64,000 bases of DNA from assembly GCA_016936575.1 (NCBI GenBank), contig JAFGXQ010000120.1, forward strand, positions 33,559 through 97,558, read 5' to 3'. Position numbers and translations under genes: made by a program. This stretch comes from Deltaproteobacteria bacterium (GTDB lineage: Bacteria > Myxococcota_A > Polyangia > JAAYKL01). Each line of letters starts with the position of its first letter. Position 1 is the stretch's first letter. Positions 25,195 to 34,291 of the stretch are shown here, in pieces. The notes under the pieces are model-generated. The model worked only from the letters and a program-made list of their open reading frames with translations. It searched no databases and was not told where the DNA came from.

Positions 25195-26299
25195 TCGTGT
25201 TTTAAGATTTCATGCGTTTGGGTTGAACGCTATGTGGGTGTTGTTGAGTGTTGCCTGTGCGGGCACGACATTGCCTGCCAATGCGGGGCAAAATGCGACC
25301 GACGGGCAGTCGCCGCAAAATGCAACAGGGTCAGAAACCGCTGAAACCGAAGTCAATGACGGCAATAAGATGCAGAGCAGCGCGTCGGCGTCTGATGGCG
25401 ATATACCCGAGGGAGATGATGATCCGGCTGGGGCGGACGTGTCCCCGGCGCATGATGAGACAGCTTCCGCAGACACATTTGGCGAAACAAAAGTTGTTCG
25501 ATTTGAGTGGTGTCCCAAGGAGCGCGCGGCGGAGTCGTATGCACTTCCCGAGGATTCCGATCAACATCGAATTGTGATTCCGAAGGGGGCAAAAAAGGGA
25601 GGAACCTATCCGGTGGTAATCGCGTTTCACGGCCAACCCAAACGAGGCAAGGATCCGCGCGATTACGCGTTTATGGAACCGGTTCAGCGGCAGGTGGTAT
25701 CGATGATTGAAGGAGGCGTTATCGAACCGGTCATTTTGGTGATGCCGGTGTTTCGATTCACGGGAAGCAACTGGCCCTGGTTTCAGCCGAAACAGTTCCA
25801 GGAAAAAGTGATTGAGCTGCTGAGTGCAGAAGGAGTGAGCGCCGGCGATTGGTATGCGTTCGGACATTCCGGTGCGGCCGGGTGCGGTGGAGACGGATTG
25901 AATCAGATACACCTGATACATCCTAAAGGGGTGGGCTTTTTTGATACCTGTCTCGGCGAAGGGTGGCAGCAGGAAATCCGCGCCCTGCAGAAAGCGAAAA
26001 TTGAAACATTTAATATTCATTCAGTGGAGACCGCCGGATTCAAGCCGAAGCAGTACCCCGAATATCAATCCGGGTTTGATTTCGGGCGGGCGTATTCGCC
26101 CCTCGGTATTGAACCGGTCGAGTGTCCCGATTTTCATCCGGGCGAAGCGCTGCGGACTCTTCCATATCGGTGCAGCGCCACCAAAGACGGCGTGATAAAA
26201 AGTTTTGTGGTGGATACCGGCGACGGCGCGGTGGCACACAAACGGTTGGTTCAACCAGCGGTAGAATTCTTTATGAAATATTTTTTCAGTAGGAAGTAG
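25175..26299 (+). CDS. Lipoprotein alpha/beta-hydrolase (putative esterase)
   Basis: 374 residues from ATG 25175, preceded by AAAAAGGA and overlapping the end of mrfB by 20 bases. A hydrophobic segment ends in LLSVAC, a lipobox, followed by a low-complexity acidic linker to ~residue 105. The hydrolase core has PVVIAFHGQPKRG (oxyanion strand) and the nucleophile elbow AFGHSGAAG (GxSxG). The catalytic Asp and His are not assigned with certainty. It is probably a surface esterase or peptidase of unknown substrate. Confidence 0.75.
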   Translation: MQRENGSRVLRFHAFGLNAMWVLLSVACAGTTLPANAGQNATDGQSPQNATGSETAETEVNDGNKMQSSASASDGDIPEGDDDPAGADVSPAHDETASADTFGETKVVRFEWCPKERAAESYALPEDSDQHRIVIPKGAKKGGTYPVVIAFHGQPKRGKDPRDYAFMEPVQRQVVSMIEGGVIEPVILVMPVFRFTGSNWPWFQPKQFQEKVIELLSAEGVSAGDWYAFGHSGAAGCGGDGLNQIHLIHPKGVGFFDTCLGEGWQQEIRALQKAKIETFNIHSVETAGFKPKQYPEYQSGFDFGRAYSPLGIEPVECPDFHPGEALRTLPYRCSATKDGVIKSFVVDTGDGAVAHKRLVQPAVEFFMKYFFSRK

Positions 26300-26306
26300 C
26301 GTTTGT

Positions 26307-26786
26307 CTACTGAATGGGGGTGGACAGCGTCATTTCCGTTCCGTCTCTCATCACCACAAATGTGATTTCAGCGGCGGTTTTCAATTTTTCAAACACGGTT
26401 AGAAATTGCTCGGGGCGTTCTATGGAAAGGCCGTTCACTTTTTTTACAATATCGTCGGGTTGTACACCGAGTATAGACGGCGCATCGACACGGAAAGATA
26501 CGATTTTAAATCCGATGAATTTCCCGCCCTCTTTTACGGAATCGGTTTGAACCATCGCCAGTATGTGGGCCGGACCCTTTTCCAGAATGGAATTGAGTTG
26601 TTCGCGGGTTACATCGGTAATCGGCTGTGGTGGTGGTTCCGCTTCAACGGCGGCTGATTTGGGAGCGGCGTCCGCTGCATCGGTGGTGGCCATGGCATCG
26701 TCAGCGGCGTCGGCATCGGTATTCGGCGCGGTACCGCCGCATGCGGTAAGAATAAAAAGAACGGGTAAAAAATACGTATTGTTCAT
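26307..26786 (-). CDS. PDZ-domain lipoprotein, GspC-C-terminus-like
   Basis: 159 residues. The lipobox ILTAC (Cys ~16) is followed by an Ala/Asp-rich linker (~18-55) and a PDZ-like domain (~60-155: GFKIVSFRVDAPSILGVQPDDIVKKVNGLSIERPEQFL). That layout resembles the C-terminal PDZ of type II secretion GspC. The ATG at 26786 is chosen because GAGGA lies just before it; the gene starts nine bases after tmk ends. The partner system is unknown. Confidence 0.75.
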   Translation of the reverse strand: MNNTYFLPVLFILTACGGTAPNTDADAADDAMATTDAADAAPKSAAVEAEPPPQPITDVTREQLNSILEKGPAHILAMVQTDSVKEGGKFIGFKIVSFRVDAPSILGVQPDDIVKKVNGLSIERPEQFLTVFEKLKTAAEITFVVMRDGTEMTLSTPIQ

Positions 26787-26794
26787 GATAGTCC

Positions 26795-27436
26795 TCAACC
26801 GTTATCCGGCGATGTTTCGCCGACAAGTGGTTTAACCCATTTCCAAACTTCTGCTTCAATTTGTTCAATCGATTGTGTGGCGTCGATAGTGCGTATATTG
26901 TCGTTGGGAAAAATACTAGAGAGTCGATCGTACTCGGCGATGAGTTTTTTCTGAAATTCGGTTTTGTCGAATATTTCTTCTTCCCCACCTCTAGCCGCTC
27001 TGCGGGATTTCGCCGTCTCGGCGTCGATGCGCAGATAGATGATGACGTCGGGTGGGACGATATGCCGATTGAGTTCTTTAATCCACGACTGAACACTCAA
27101 ATCGCCGCAGGTAACGCTTTGGTACAGAACTGATGAATGCACATAGCGATCACAGACCACATGCCGACCACTCTTAATTGCGGGAAGTATTTCGTTTTCC
27201 TGCTGATCCTGGCGGTCTGCGGCGAAAAGCAAAGACATGGTCTGATAGCTGGGGTTTTCAATTTGACGTCCGCCGAGAATGTCACGAATCAGCTTGCCCG
27301 TCGGGCGTGACGATGGCTGCGCGGTTTGCAGCACCGGGGTGCCCTGCGTATGAAGTTTTTCATACAACCTGGCGACTTGTGTGGTGGTTCCCGATCCGTC
27401 CACTCCTTCAAAAATAATTAATCTGCCATGAGACAT
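26795..27436 (-). CDS. tmk: Thymidylate kinase
   Basis: 213 residues, the standard length. It phosphorylates dTMP to dTDP. Motifs: FEGVDGSGTTTQ, ADRQDQ, CDRYVHSSVLYQ (DRY/H motif) and the lid-region RRAARGGEEEIFDKTEFQ. The P-loop has Thr where most Tmk proteins have Lys (GSGKTT). AAGGAG lies nine bases before ATG 27436; an upstream in-frame start at 27478 is less likely. Confidence 0.93.
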   Translation of the reverse strand: MSHGRLIIFEGVDGSGTTTQVARLYEKLHTQGTPVLQTAQPSSRPTGKLIRDILGGRQIENPSYQTMSLLFAADRQDQQENEILPAIKSGRHVVCDRYVHSSVLYQSVTCGDLSVQSWIKELNRHIVPPDVIIYLRIDAETAKSRRAARGGEEEIFDKTEFQKKLIAEYDRLSSIFPNDNIRTIDATQSIEQIEAEVWKWVKPLVGETSPDNG

Positions 27437-27525
27437 GGTTTTCTCCTTACCTTGTAATAAAGAACAGGTTGAACCCATTGGTCAATTTATCCGCCCAAAA
27501 AAAATCGATTTGCAGAAAAGGAAAT

Positions 27526-28425
27526 CTACACCAGCGTGCCGTAAAACGCATTGACGACGAATGGGCCGAGAAGCAGCAGAAATACCGCGATGAAAATCAG
27601 CATCAGCGGGCCGAGCATCAGTACAGACGCGCGGCTTGCCGCCTGTTCCGCCGTGTGTGTTCGCCGGGTTCGCATGATGTCAGCCTGAATGGAGAATATG
27701 TCTGCCAGAGAGCTTCCTTTCTGTTCCGCTCGCAATATGCTTTGTACGAAACGATCCATTTCCGGTGCGTTGATACGATTCGCAATTTTTTTCAGCGCAT
27801 CCGGTCTCGACATTCCAAGCGCAATATTCACGGCCATGAGTTTGAACTCGTTTTTCAGCGGATGACAGTTCGGCAGTTGCGATGAAACCGCGTTTAAGGC
27901 GCCGTGAAAGTCCTGACCGGCGCGTAGGCACAGTGCAATTAAATCAATTGCGCTCGGGAGAGTGTGTAGAATCTGTTGTTTGCGAGAGGTAATGGTTGCG
28001 TCCAGTCTGGCGAACGGTATCACCGCCCCGATAAATACTCCCGTGAGAAAACCGGGAACGAGCTGATTTGAAATGCGGTATGACATCATTGCACCCCAGA
28101 TTCCACATGCGACACATAGTACCAGAACGCCGGCAATGTATTCTGCTGGATTGAGTCCAAACGGCATACCGGCGACTTTTAATTTGTGGCTTAGATATAA
28201 TTTTGTTTTATGGGAAATGAGTGGTTTTATTTGAAACGCAATAGCGTACAACATTCTGTGAATCCAACGATACAGGGACAATTTTTTGGAAGTGGCAATG
28301 AACGAATCAGCACGTTCTCCGGATGGTGTGGTATAGGTGGGCAGCGTTTGATTGATTCCGGCCAACAACAGGATAATGGAAGCAACTGAAAACAGAGGCG
28401 GCATGAGTTGAAACAGCATATTCAT
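27526..28425 (-). CDS. tadC: Tad pilus inner-membrane platform protein TadC
   Basis: 299 residues, type II/IV secretion F-domain protein. An N-terminal membrane segment, a central pair of helices (~120-165), the GspF motif region (LPSAIDLIALCLRAGQDFHGAL, then FVQSILRAEQKGSSLADIF) and a C-terminal membrane hairpin are seen. The start overlaps the tadB stop by four bases. With TadB it forms the platform for the TadA motor. Confidence 0.9.
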   Translation of the reverse strand: MNMLFQLMPPLFSVASIILLLAGINQTLPTYTTPSGERADSFIATSKKLSLYRWIHRMLYAIAFQIKPLISHKTKLYLSHKLKVAGMPFGLNPAEYIAGVLVLCVACGIWGAMMSYRISNQLVPGFLTGVFIGAVIPFARLDATITSRKQQILHTLPSAIDLIALCLRAGQDFHGALNAVSSQLPNCHPLKNEFKLMAVNIALGMSRPDALKKIANRINAPEMDRFVQSILRAEQKGSSLADIFSIQADIMRTRRTHTAEQAASRASVLMLGPLMLIFIAVFLLLLGPFVVNAFYGTLV

Positions 28426-29249
28426 AGTGTCACCGCCAGAATCTTTCTGATGAGAAAAATGGCGATTCCCTCCAGTAGGATACATGCGGCGACAATCACC
28501 CAGCCCAGAGGGGTTGACCAGAGGGGTGCAAGCCAGGTCGGATTGATGATTTGAAGTATTCCACAAAGAAAAATCGGGACGGTTCCCATCACCCATGCCT
28601 GGTTTCGTCCTTCAGCGGTTTTAACCTTCAATACGCCTTCCAGCCGCTTGATTTCGCGAATGCCCTCCGCTGTCGAAGATAAAATCGCGCCCAGATTTCC
28701 TCCCTGCTGCTTTCCAACGATCACCGCGCCGATAGCGGTGGCAAGCAGTGGAATACCACTGCGGTCGGCAAAATGTTTCAGCGCGTCTGTTTCGGATTTT
28801 CCAAGGTTGATTTCATGAAGCGTCAATTGAAGTGCGGATCGCATGGGTTCGGGCTCACCCGCTGCCACATCCTCGATGGCGTTGACCAGATTTCCGGTAA
28901 CGCTTACTGCGTTGGCAAGATTGGCCAGCATGCTATCCATCTGACGATTGAGCTGTGCTTTTCTGACCTTCTCTACATGTCGATGCAGCAGCCATGGCAG
29001 GAAAAATAATCCAACGGTTGCGAATGCCGGTTTCGGCGCATTGAGATACAGCGACAACATGCCGGTAACGAAGCACAGTACAATCGTTCCGGTTGCCGCA
29101 TTTTTCGCGGTGTTTCGGTTCTGACGTATTGAAAAAAGAAAGAGTTGTTCATAGCGCTTCCAATACCCTTTGAAACGAGAAGATTTTTCAATTCCGTTCG
29201 CCAGGAACAGCACCGAAACAGCCGTGAGACAAGAAAGCGCCAATGTCAT
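28422..29249 (-). CDS. tadB: Tad pilus inner-membrane platform protein TadB
   Basis: 275 residues. It has the same F-domain architecture as TadC: membrane segments near the N-terminus (~1-20 and ~55-95), the central motif region (MLANLANAVSVTGNLVNAIEDV, then GAVIVGKQQGGNLGAIL) and a C-terminal membrane hairpin. Its ATG overlaps the tadA stop (ATGA-type, four bases), and tadC overlaps its own stop, so the three genes are translationally coupled. Confidence 0.9.
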   Translation of the reverse strand: MTLALSCLTAVSVLFLANGIEKSSRFKGYWKRYEQLFLFSIRQNRNTAKNAATGTIVLCFVTGMLSLYLNAPKPAFATVGLFFLPWLLHRHVEKVRKAQLNRQMDSMLANLANAVSVTGNLVNAIEDVAAGEPEPMRSALQLTLHEINLGKSETDALKHFADRSGIPLLATAIGAVIVGKQQGGNLGAILSSTAEGIREIKRLEGVLKVKTAEGRNQAWVMGTVPIFLCGILQIINPTWLAPLWSTPLGWVIVAACILLEGIAIFLIRKILAVTL

Positions 29250-30769
29250 TTTCGTTTTCCTTGAAGTATGAAGCGGGGAATCCATCCGGTCGAAACAAAA
29301 TCGGTGTTCCTGTCTCCGCTTTGCGCAAATCGCCAAATATCCGTCATTTGAATTCTTCCTTCGTCATCTATTCCGCACAGTTCGCTGATGGCGGTGATGC
29401 GACGGGCACCGTCCGGGAATCGCTTCTGTTGAAGAACGATTTGAACGGCGCCGATAATCTGTTCTCGAATGGCGCGGGATGGTAAATCCAGTCCGGCCAT
29501 CAGCGTGAGGGTCTCCAAGCGGTTCATCGCTTCTTTGGGCGAATTGGCGTGGGTTGTGGTCAGCGAGCCGTCATGGCCGGTATTCATCGCCTGAAGCATG
29601 TCCAACGCTTCTTTTCCTCGGCATTCGCCGATAATTATGCGATCTGGACGCATTCGAAGCGCATTTTTAACCAGATCTCTAATGGTAACTTCACCACGCC
29701 CTTCGCTGTTGGCGGGTTTGGCTTCCAGCGATACCACGTGGGGCTGATGTAGCTGCAACTCGGCGGCATCTTCAATCGTGACGATACGCTCTGTATCGGG
29801 AATCTGCGCGGAGAGAACATTCAACAGGGTGGTTTTTCCGGAACCGGTTCCTCCTGAAATAACAATGTTTTGTCTTTGACGAACCGCCTGCTTCAGCAGC
29901 TCGGCCATTTCACGGTTCAAGCTTCCGTAAGCGATGAGATCATCTAAAGACAATGCATGCTTTGAGAATTTTCGAATGGTAACGGATGACCCGCGAAGCG
30001 CCAGAGGAGGAATGACGGCATTCACCCGTGAACCATCGGGAAGTCGTGCGTCCACCATGGGAGACGATTCGTCGATTCGCCGTCCCAATGGAGCGAGAAT
30101 TCGGTCAATCACAGTTCGCACAGAACTTTCACATGAAAAGGTGTGCTCACTTCGTTTCAGAACACCATTTTTTTCCACGTAAATTTTTCGGGGCGTAACA
30201 ACCATGATTTCGCTGACCGTGTCGTCTTTCAAAAGCGGTTCGAGAGGGCCCAAACCGATGGCTTCGTTGCGGAGCGTTTCGCGAAGCGGACATCGTTCAT
30301 CTGCGGAAACACCCGATTCCGCCAGAATGCGATCGAGCGCGCTTTCCACCCGGTACGCCAGTTCCTGCGGGTTTCCCCGAACCAGATTCAGATTCAGCTC
30401 GTCGATTAACCGCTCCATAATGTCTTTTCGGAAATCTGCGGTAGGTGCAGATGAATGGTTGTTGTCTTCGCTGCAAATCAGCAGTTGGTATGGGCCGACG
30501 AAACAGGCGGTGTTGTACGCAATAATTCCTTCCGATGTGGCCTGCGCGGTTTGAATGCCGTTTCGCGAATGGTTGTCCAACCGAAATCCGATTGCATCAA
30601 AGTTGAATGTGCCGTGGTGTCTGGACACCTCTTTGGCATCGAGCACGATATGGCATTGTGGATTTCGACCGATGGTCGCGGTGTCTCCGTGGCTGAATCG
30701 ATATTCCCCCACGCTTCTTGCGCCTTTGCGAATTTCAATGTGAATGGAACGAGAGTTGTGCTGGGTCAT
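29246..30769 (-). CDS. tadA: TadA/CpaF-type secretion ATPase with N-terminal FHA domain
   Basis: 507 residues. Residues ~5-100 are an FHA domain (ATIGRNPQCHIVLDAKEVSRHHGTF, LDNHSRNGIQ), a phosphothreonine-recognition fold. The CpaF/TadA ATPase follows, with Walker A GGTGSGKTT near 306, Asp box IEDAAELQL, Walker B RIIIGECRGKEALDM and the His box THANSPKEA. It powers assembly of a Tad (Flp) pilus or related secretion. The start at 30769 is uncertain (30799 is the other in-frame ATG; neither has a Shine-Dalgarno). Confidence 0.9.
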   Translation of the reverse strand: MTQHNSRSIHIEIRKGARSVGEYRFSHGDTATIGRNPQCHIVLDAKEVSRHHGTFNFDAIGFRLDNHSRNGIQTAQATSEGIIAYNTACFVGPYQLLICSEDNNHSSAPTADFRKDIMERLIDELNLNLVRGNPQELAYRVESALDRILAESGVSADERCPLRETLRNEAIGLGPLEPLLKDDTVSEIMVVTPRKIYVEKNGVLKRSEHTFSCESSVRTVIDRILAPLGRRIDESSPMVDARLPDGSRVNAVIPPLALRGSSVTIRKFSKHALSLDDLIAYGSLNREMAELLKQAVRQRQNIVISGGTGSGKTTLLNVLSAQIPDTERIVTIEDAAELQLHQPHVVSLEAKPANSEGRGEVTIRDLVKNALRMRPDRIIIGECRGKEALDMLQAMNTGHDGSLTTTHANSPKEAMNRLETLTLMAGLDLPSRAIREQIIGAVQIVLQQKRFPDGARRITAISELCGIDDEGRIQMTDIWRFAQSGDRNTDFVSTGWIPRFILQGKRK

Positions 30770-30937
30770 GGGTGGGGGAAGGGGCAATTTTAATGCCATT
30801 CATCGAGAACCGTGCAGCAAATCGTTCAAATGATGGAATAATCAGCGCGAGTGCGTCATGGACCATTGAAATGACATGTGAAGCCGGCGGCCATATGCGC
30901 GGTTTGGCCGGCCGAAGCGAAGCAAAATGTGAAAACC

Positions 30938-31510
30938 TTATTGTGCGGAAGTGTGATTTTTGGGCGTCGAGAATTTTCGTCGGCGCGACGACTGACTGCG
31001 TTTGGGCGGATGTTTTTTTCCGGAAGGGCGAACCTTTTTGGACTTGCTGTTTTTGCGACCGTTGGAACCGTTGCTCCGATGGTCTTTGCGACCGTTGGAT
31101 TGACCGTTTGCGCTCATCGTGTGAGCGGTCAACGGCGTGTACCCGTACGATTCTGTCATTTGCGCATAGGCAGCCTGCTGCGCGTGGGCGGGATCCGGAT
31201 CATCTTCGTCGTCAATATCGTCGTGCGCGATGATTTTTGACGTATGGGGCTTTCCATTGATCAGGCCCACAGAACGTTTGGTATTGTCAGATAATTGTCC
31301 TACCCAACCGTCCACCCCGGCATCGAGGATTCGCTCCAGTACGGACTGGGGAGACAAGTTCATTTCTTTGCCCACTTTGTTCATTAATGTTTCCAGGCAA
31401 AACGCCAGTTCTCCGGGAATTTCAGCAGTTGGAGACTGCTGGGGGGATGTGCTCATGGCGGGAGAGTCCGGAGAAAGCCTCGCCAACGAGTCAAAAATCT
31501 CTTTTTTCAT
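30938..31510 (-). CDS. Hypothetical protein with basic, disordered C-terminus
   Basis: 190 residues, cytoplasmic by sequence. The N-terminal half (~30-90) is helical (ELAFCLETLMNKVGKEMNL, VLERILDAGVDGWV); an acidic patch (DDIDDEDDPDP) follows, then from ~135 a Ser/Arg/Lys-rich tail likely to bind nucleic acid. It lies between comEC and tadA on the same strand. The family is not recognised; the open frame and neighbour orientation support a real gene. The ATG at 31510 is preferred to 31609. Confidence 0.6.
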   Translation of the reverse strand: MKKEIFDSLARLSPDSPAMSTSPQQSPTAEIPGELAFCLETLMNKVGKEMNLSPQSVLERILDAGVDGWVGQLSDNTKRSVGLINGKPHTSKIIAHDDIDDEDDPDPAHAQQAAYAQMTESYGYTPLTAHTMSANGQSNGRKDHRSNGSNGRKNSKSKKVRPSGKKHPPKRSQSSRRRKFSTPKNHTSAQ

Positions 31511-31627
31511 GAATCGCTCGTTACCTTTTTCTTTTGGATTTGCAAAAATGCGTGAATGCGGTCTATCCAAAAACAGGCTGAATGTAAACGAGCTCCTGTT
31601 GCTTGGCAACTAAAATGATTGGGTTTT

Positions 31628-34066
31628 TCAATTTTTTTGGTTTTCAAATCGGGCGTTGAAGGGGGTCAGAATATACCGAATCCAGCCTTCCATATCTGTG
31701 CGATGCAGCGAAATACGGCGTGACTTCAGTCTGTTGCGAAGCGATGTTGACGGGAAGTGAAAGCGGTTGTGAAAACCGCAACTCGCAACAGCGTGTTTCG
31801 GTTGAACCGCCTGCAAAAAAGCGATGGATGTGGCGCCGCCGGACCCGTGGTGCCCCAGTTTCAGAACAGCGGCGGAAAGATTTGACGTTGATTTGAGAAG
31901 ATGTTGTTCTCCTTCGAAACTGAGATCACCGGGAAGCAGCACTGTGTGCCGGTGATATTGAAAATGCAGTACAATGGAATTATCGTTGAATGAAAGTTCA
32001 GGTGCGTATGTTCGGTGCGAAAAACAGGGATGAAGCACGGTGACAAGTACGCGTCCGACTTGATGCGGGCCGCAAATGGAACCGCCGCGCTTGATGGGAA
32101 TTTTTTTTCGGTGGGCTATTTTCCGCATCTCCGAATATGCCGGATGCGTCGGTTCATCCAGGCCCTGTCCATTATCCCAGAGTTCTCGTACCGAAATTTG
32201 TTGCAGAACCGCCGGGATGCCCATCAGGTGATCAGGGTCCGGATGTGTGAGTATCACTTTGTCCAACGTAGAAATACCGAGAGATTGCAGGGAGGGAACC
32301 AGATGATCGCGACCGATGTCCCGTTGCGCGGTGCCGCCGCCGTCGATGAGCCAGTGCTCTCCATTCGGGAAGGTCACTACGGTGGCGTCGCCCTGACCCA
32401 TGTCGAGAAAGTCAAATATCAGTGCGTCATCGGGCACAGTGGTGATATTTACCGACTGATAATAACATAGTACGCCGCCTGCACCGGTGGCGATGAACAG
32501 AGCCCATCTGATTTTTTTTGAACTGATTTTTTTTCCGATGATGCACAGCAGCGCTGTCGATGTCAGTGTGACGCCCGCCTGAAGCAGTGTGGTCGGCGTG
32601 AAGAAAACGAATGCCATGGGGTCGATTGTCGAAATCAGACAGATGAACCAGCGGATTGCCGTGTCGCAGAGTGGGGCGGTCAGCGCGGCAGCCGGTGGAA
32701 AAATGAGTATCGCCGCAGTTGTCAGCATTAGAAGAGGCATGAGAACAATGGTTACCAACGGAACACAGATCACGTTTATGGCCGGCGCGAGCAGAGGAAC
32801 CCGCTGAAAATGAACGGCGAGAAATGGGCTGGTAATGAGGGTGGCCAGAAACGAGACGCGTGTGACGGCGAATAGAGAATCGCGCAGGCGGTGCAGTATG
32901 CGCATCAGCGGGGATGCGACGCCGGTTTGTTCAACGTATGGCGTTGCAACAGAGATAGGGAGTGACTCGTCACGTCGTTTAAGAAAGTACAGGAATCCGG
33001 CCACAGAAATAAAAGACAGTTGAAATCCGGCATTTGCAATGAGCGTCGGATCAGTCGACAGTATCAGTGCGGCAGCCAGTAGCAGAGTTTGAAACGGGGT
33101 GGACTGCATGCGAACGATTCCGGCAACGAGAATTGCCAGGTACATGACCGCGGCGCGAATGACCGGCGGATGGGCGCCGGACAAAAAGACATACAGCACG
33201 ATGATGGGAATCGTCAGTGCGGCGCAATATCTGGAAGGGTCTGTTGCAGCGGCCAACGGATATATTCGCACCAAAAAGAAGCGCAACACGCCGTAACTGA
33301 AGAGCGCCCAGATACCCAGGTGCAATCCGCTGACGGCTAGTAAATGCGCGATTCCGGTTCGTTGGAATTGGTTTTTTCGGTCTGTTTTTAGATGGGTCCG
33401 TTCCCCGATGGTGAGGGCAATGGCGATGCCGGCGGTCTGCGGAGATAAATGATGTGAGAAAAACGACGCGATTTTTTGTCGTTCGCGTTGTATCCAGCGG
33501 TGGAAAGCGTTCGGGGTGTCTATGACAGCGATTTGACAGGCATCAGGGACAAACCCTTTGAGAAAGGTGTTTGGGGAGCGGACAGATTCTCTCGATTTTG
33601 CATAGGAACGGTTCAATTGGGCAAACGCCGCGAAGGAGATGGTGTCTCCAGGGGAAAAAGAAACGGGTTTAGATGATTTTGCTGTTTTTACTGTAATGTA
33701 TGCATTTTCGCGAAATGGAATCGGGTGGGGTTTTTGAGACGACACCGCACACGAAGACAGATGCGTCAGTTTTAATGTGAATCGGGTGTGGCCGTCGCGG
33801 GCGGAAGGGATGGTTGCGACGACACCCGTGAATTGACGCAGACAGTCGGTTTCCGGGCGCCAGGGGGAAGGCGGAGGTTTGTGACAGGCGGATACCCCCA
33901 CGCCGGCCACGATAGAGAGCAGAGAAATTTTCAGTGCGGGGCGGTGAACGAAGAGTGAGCACGTCAGCGCGCACAGCGCGGTTGTGACCGCGATCGGAAT
34001 GGGGGTCAATGCCCCGAATGAGATGGCCGCGACGTAAACGACGCAGATGAATGAGAGTTTCGACAT
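31628..34066 (-). CDS. comEC: DNA-uptake channel ComEC/Rec2
   Basis: 812 residues, inner membrane. ComEC forms the channel for single-stranded DNA import in natural transformation. An N-terminal membrane stretch is followed by a DUF4131-like OB region (~70-180), the Competence domain with many helices (~205-520; HLLAVSGLHLGIWAL is diagnostic), and a C-terminal metallo-beta-lactamase-fold domain (~560-790; DMGQGDATVV, LTHPDPDHLMG, KLGHHGS). No other com genes are adjacent. The 5' end faces a divergent lipoprotein operon. Confidence 0.95.
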   Translation of the reverse strand: MSKLSFICVVYVAAISFGALTPIPIAVTTALCALTCSLFVHRPALKISLLSIVAGVGVSACHKPPPSPWRPETDCLRQFTGVVATIPSARDGHTRFTLKLTHLSSCAVSSQKPHPIPFRENAYITVKTAKSSKPVSFSPGDTISFAAFAQLNRSYAKSRESVRSPNTFLKGFVPDACQIAVIDTPNAFHRWIQRERQKIASFFSHHLSPQTAGIAIALTIGERTHLKTDRKNQFQRTGIAHLLAVSGLHLGIWALFSYGVLRFFLVRIYPLAAATDPSRYCAALTIPIIVLYVFLSGAHPPVIRAAVMYLAILVAGIVRMQSTPFQTLLLAAALILSTDPTLIANAGFQLSFISVAGFLYFLKRRDESLPISVATPYVEQTGVASPLMRILHRLRDSLFAVTRVSFLATLITSPFLAVHFQRVPLLAPAINVICVPLVTIVLMPLLMLTTAAILIFPPAAALTAPLCDTAIRWFICLISTIDPMAFVFFTPTTLLQAGVTLTSTALLCIIGKKISSKKIRWALFIATGAGGVLCYYQSVNITTVPDDALIFDFLDMGQGDATVVTFPNGEHWLIDGGGTAQRDIGRDHLVPSLQSLGISTLDKVILTHPDPDHLMGIPAVLQQISVRELWDNGQGLDEPTHPAYSEMRKIAHRKKIPIKRGGSICGPHQVGRVLVTVLHPCFSHRTYAPELSFNDNSIVLHFQYHRHTVLLPGDLSFEGEQHLLKSTSNLSAAVLKLGHHGSGGATSIAFLQAVQPKHAVASCGFHNRFHFPSTSLRNRLKSRRISLHRTDMEGWIRYILTPFNARFENQKN

Positions 34067-34252
34067 GAAACCGCTTCAAACAAGAATTGTGCCGAATGGA
34101 TGCGAATGTCGGTATTCAAATGCCATAGCGGTCGGTTGGGCGATTTCTATGGATTGTCGGTTCGGCCGATCGAGGTTTTTGGCCGGCAAAATCGAGGCCG
34201 GGGGGCGTTTTTTCCATGATTTGCGTCATGTGAGAATAGGTTAAAACGGCGC

Positions 34253-34281
34253 TTGCTAAGCGGTGGGGTTTCGTCTAGTAT
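34253..34281 (+). promoter_or_regulatory. Candidate sigma-70-type promoter for the propeller lipoprotein operon
   Basis: The -35 box TTGCTA (34253-34258), a 17-base spacer and the -10 box TAGTAT (34276-34281) place initiation near 34288, only about four bases before the ATG at 34292. No Shine-Dalgarno is present, so a near-leaderless mRNA is predicted. Confidence 0.45.
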
Positions 34282-34291
34282 CCGGCATCTG

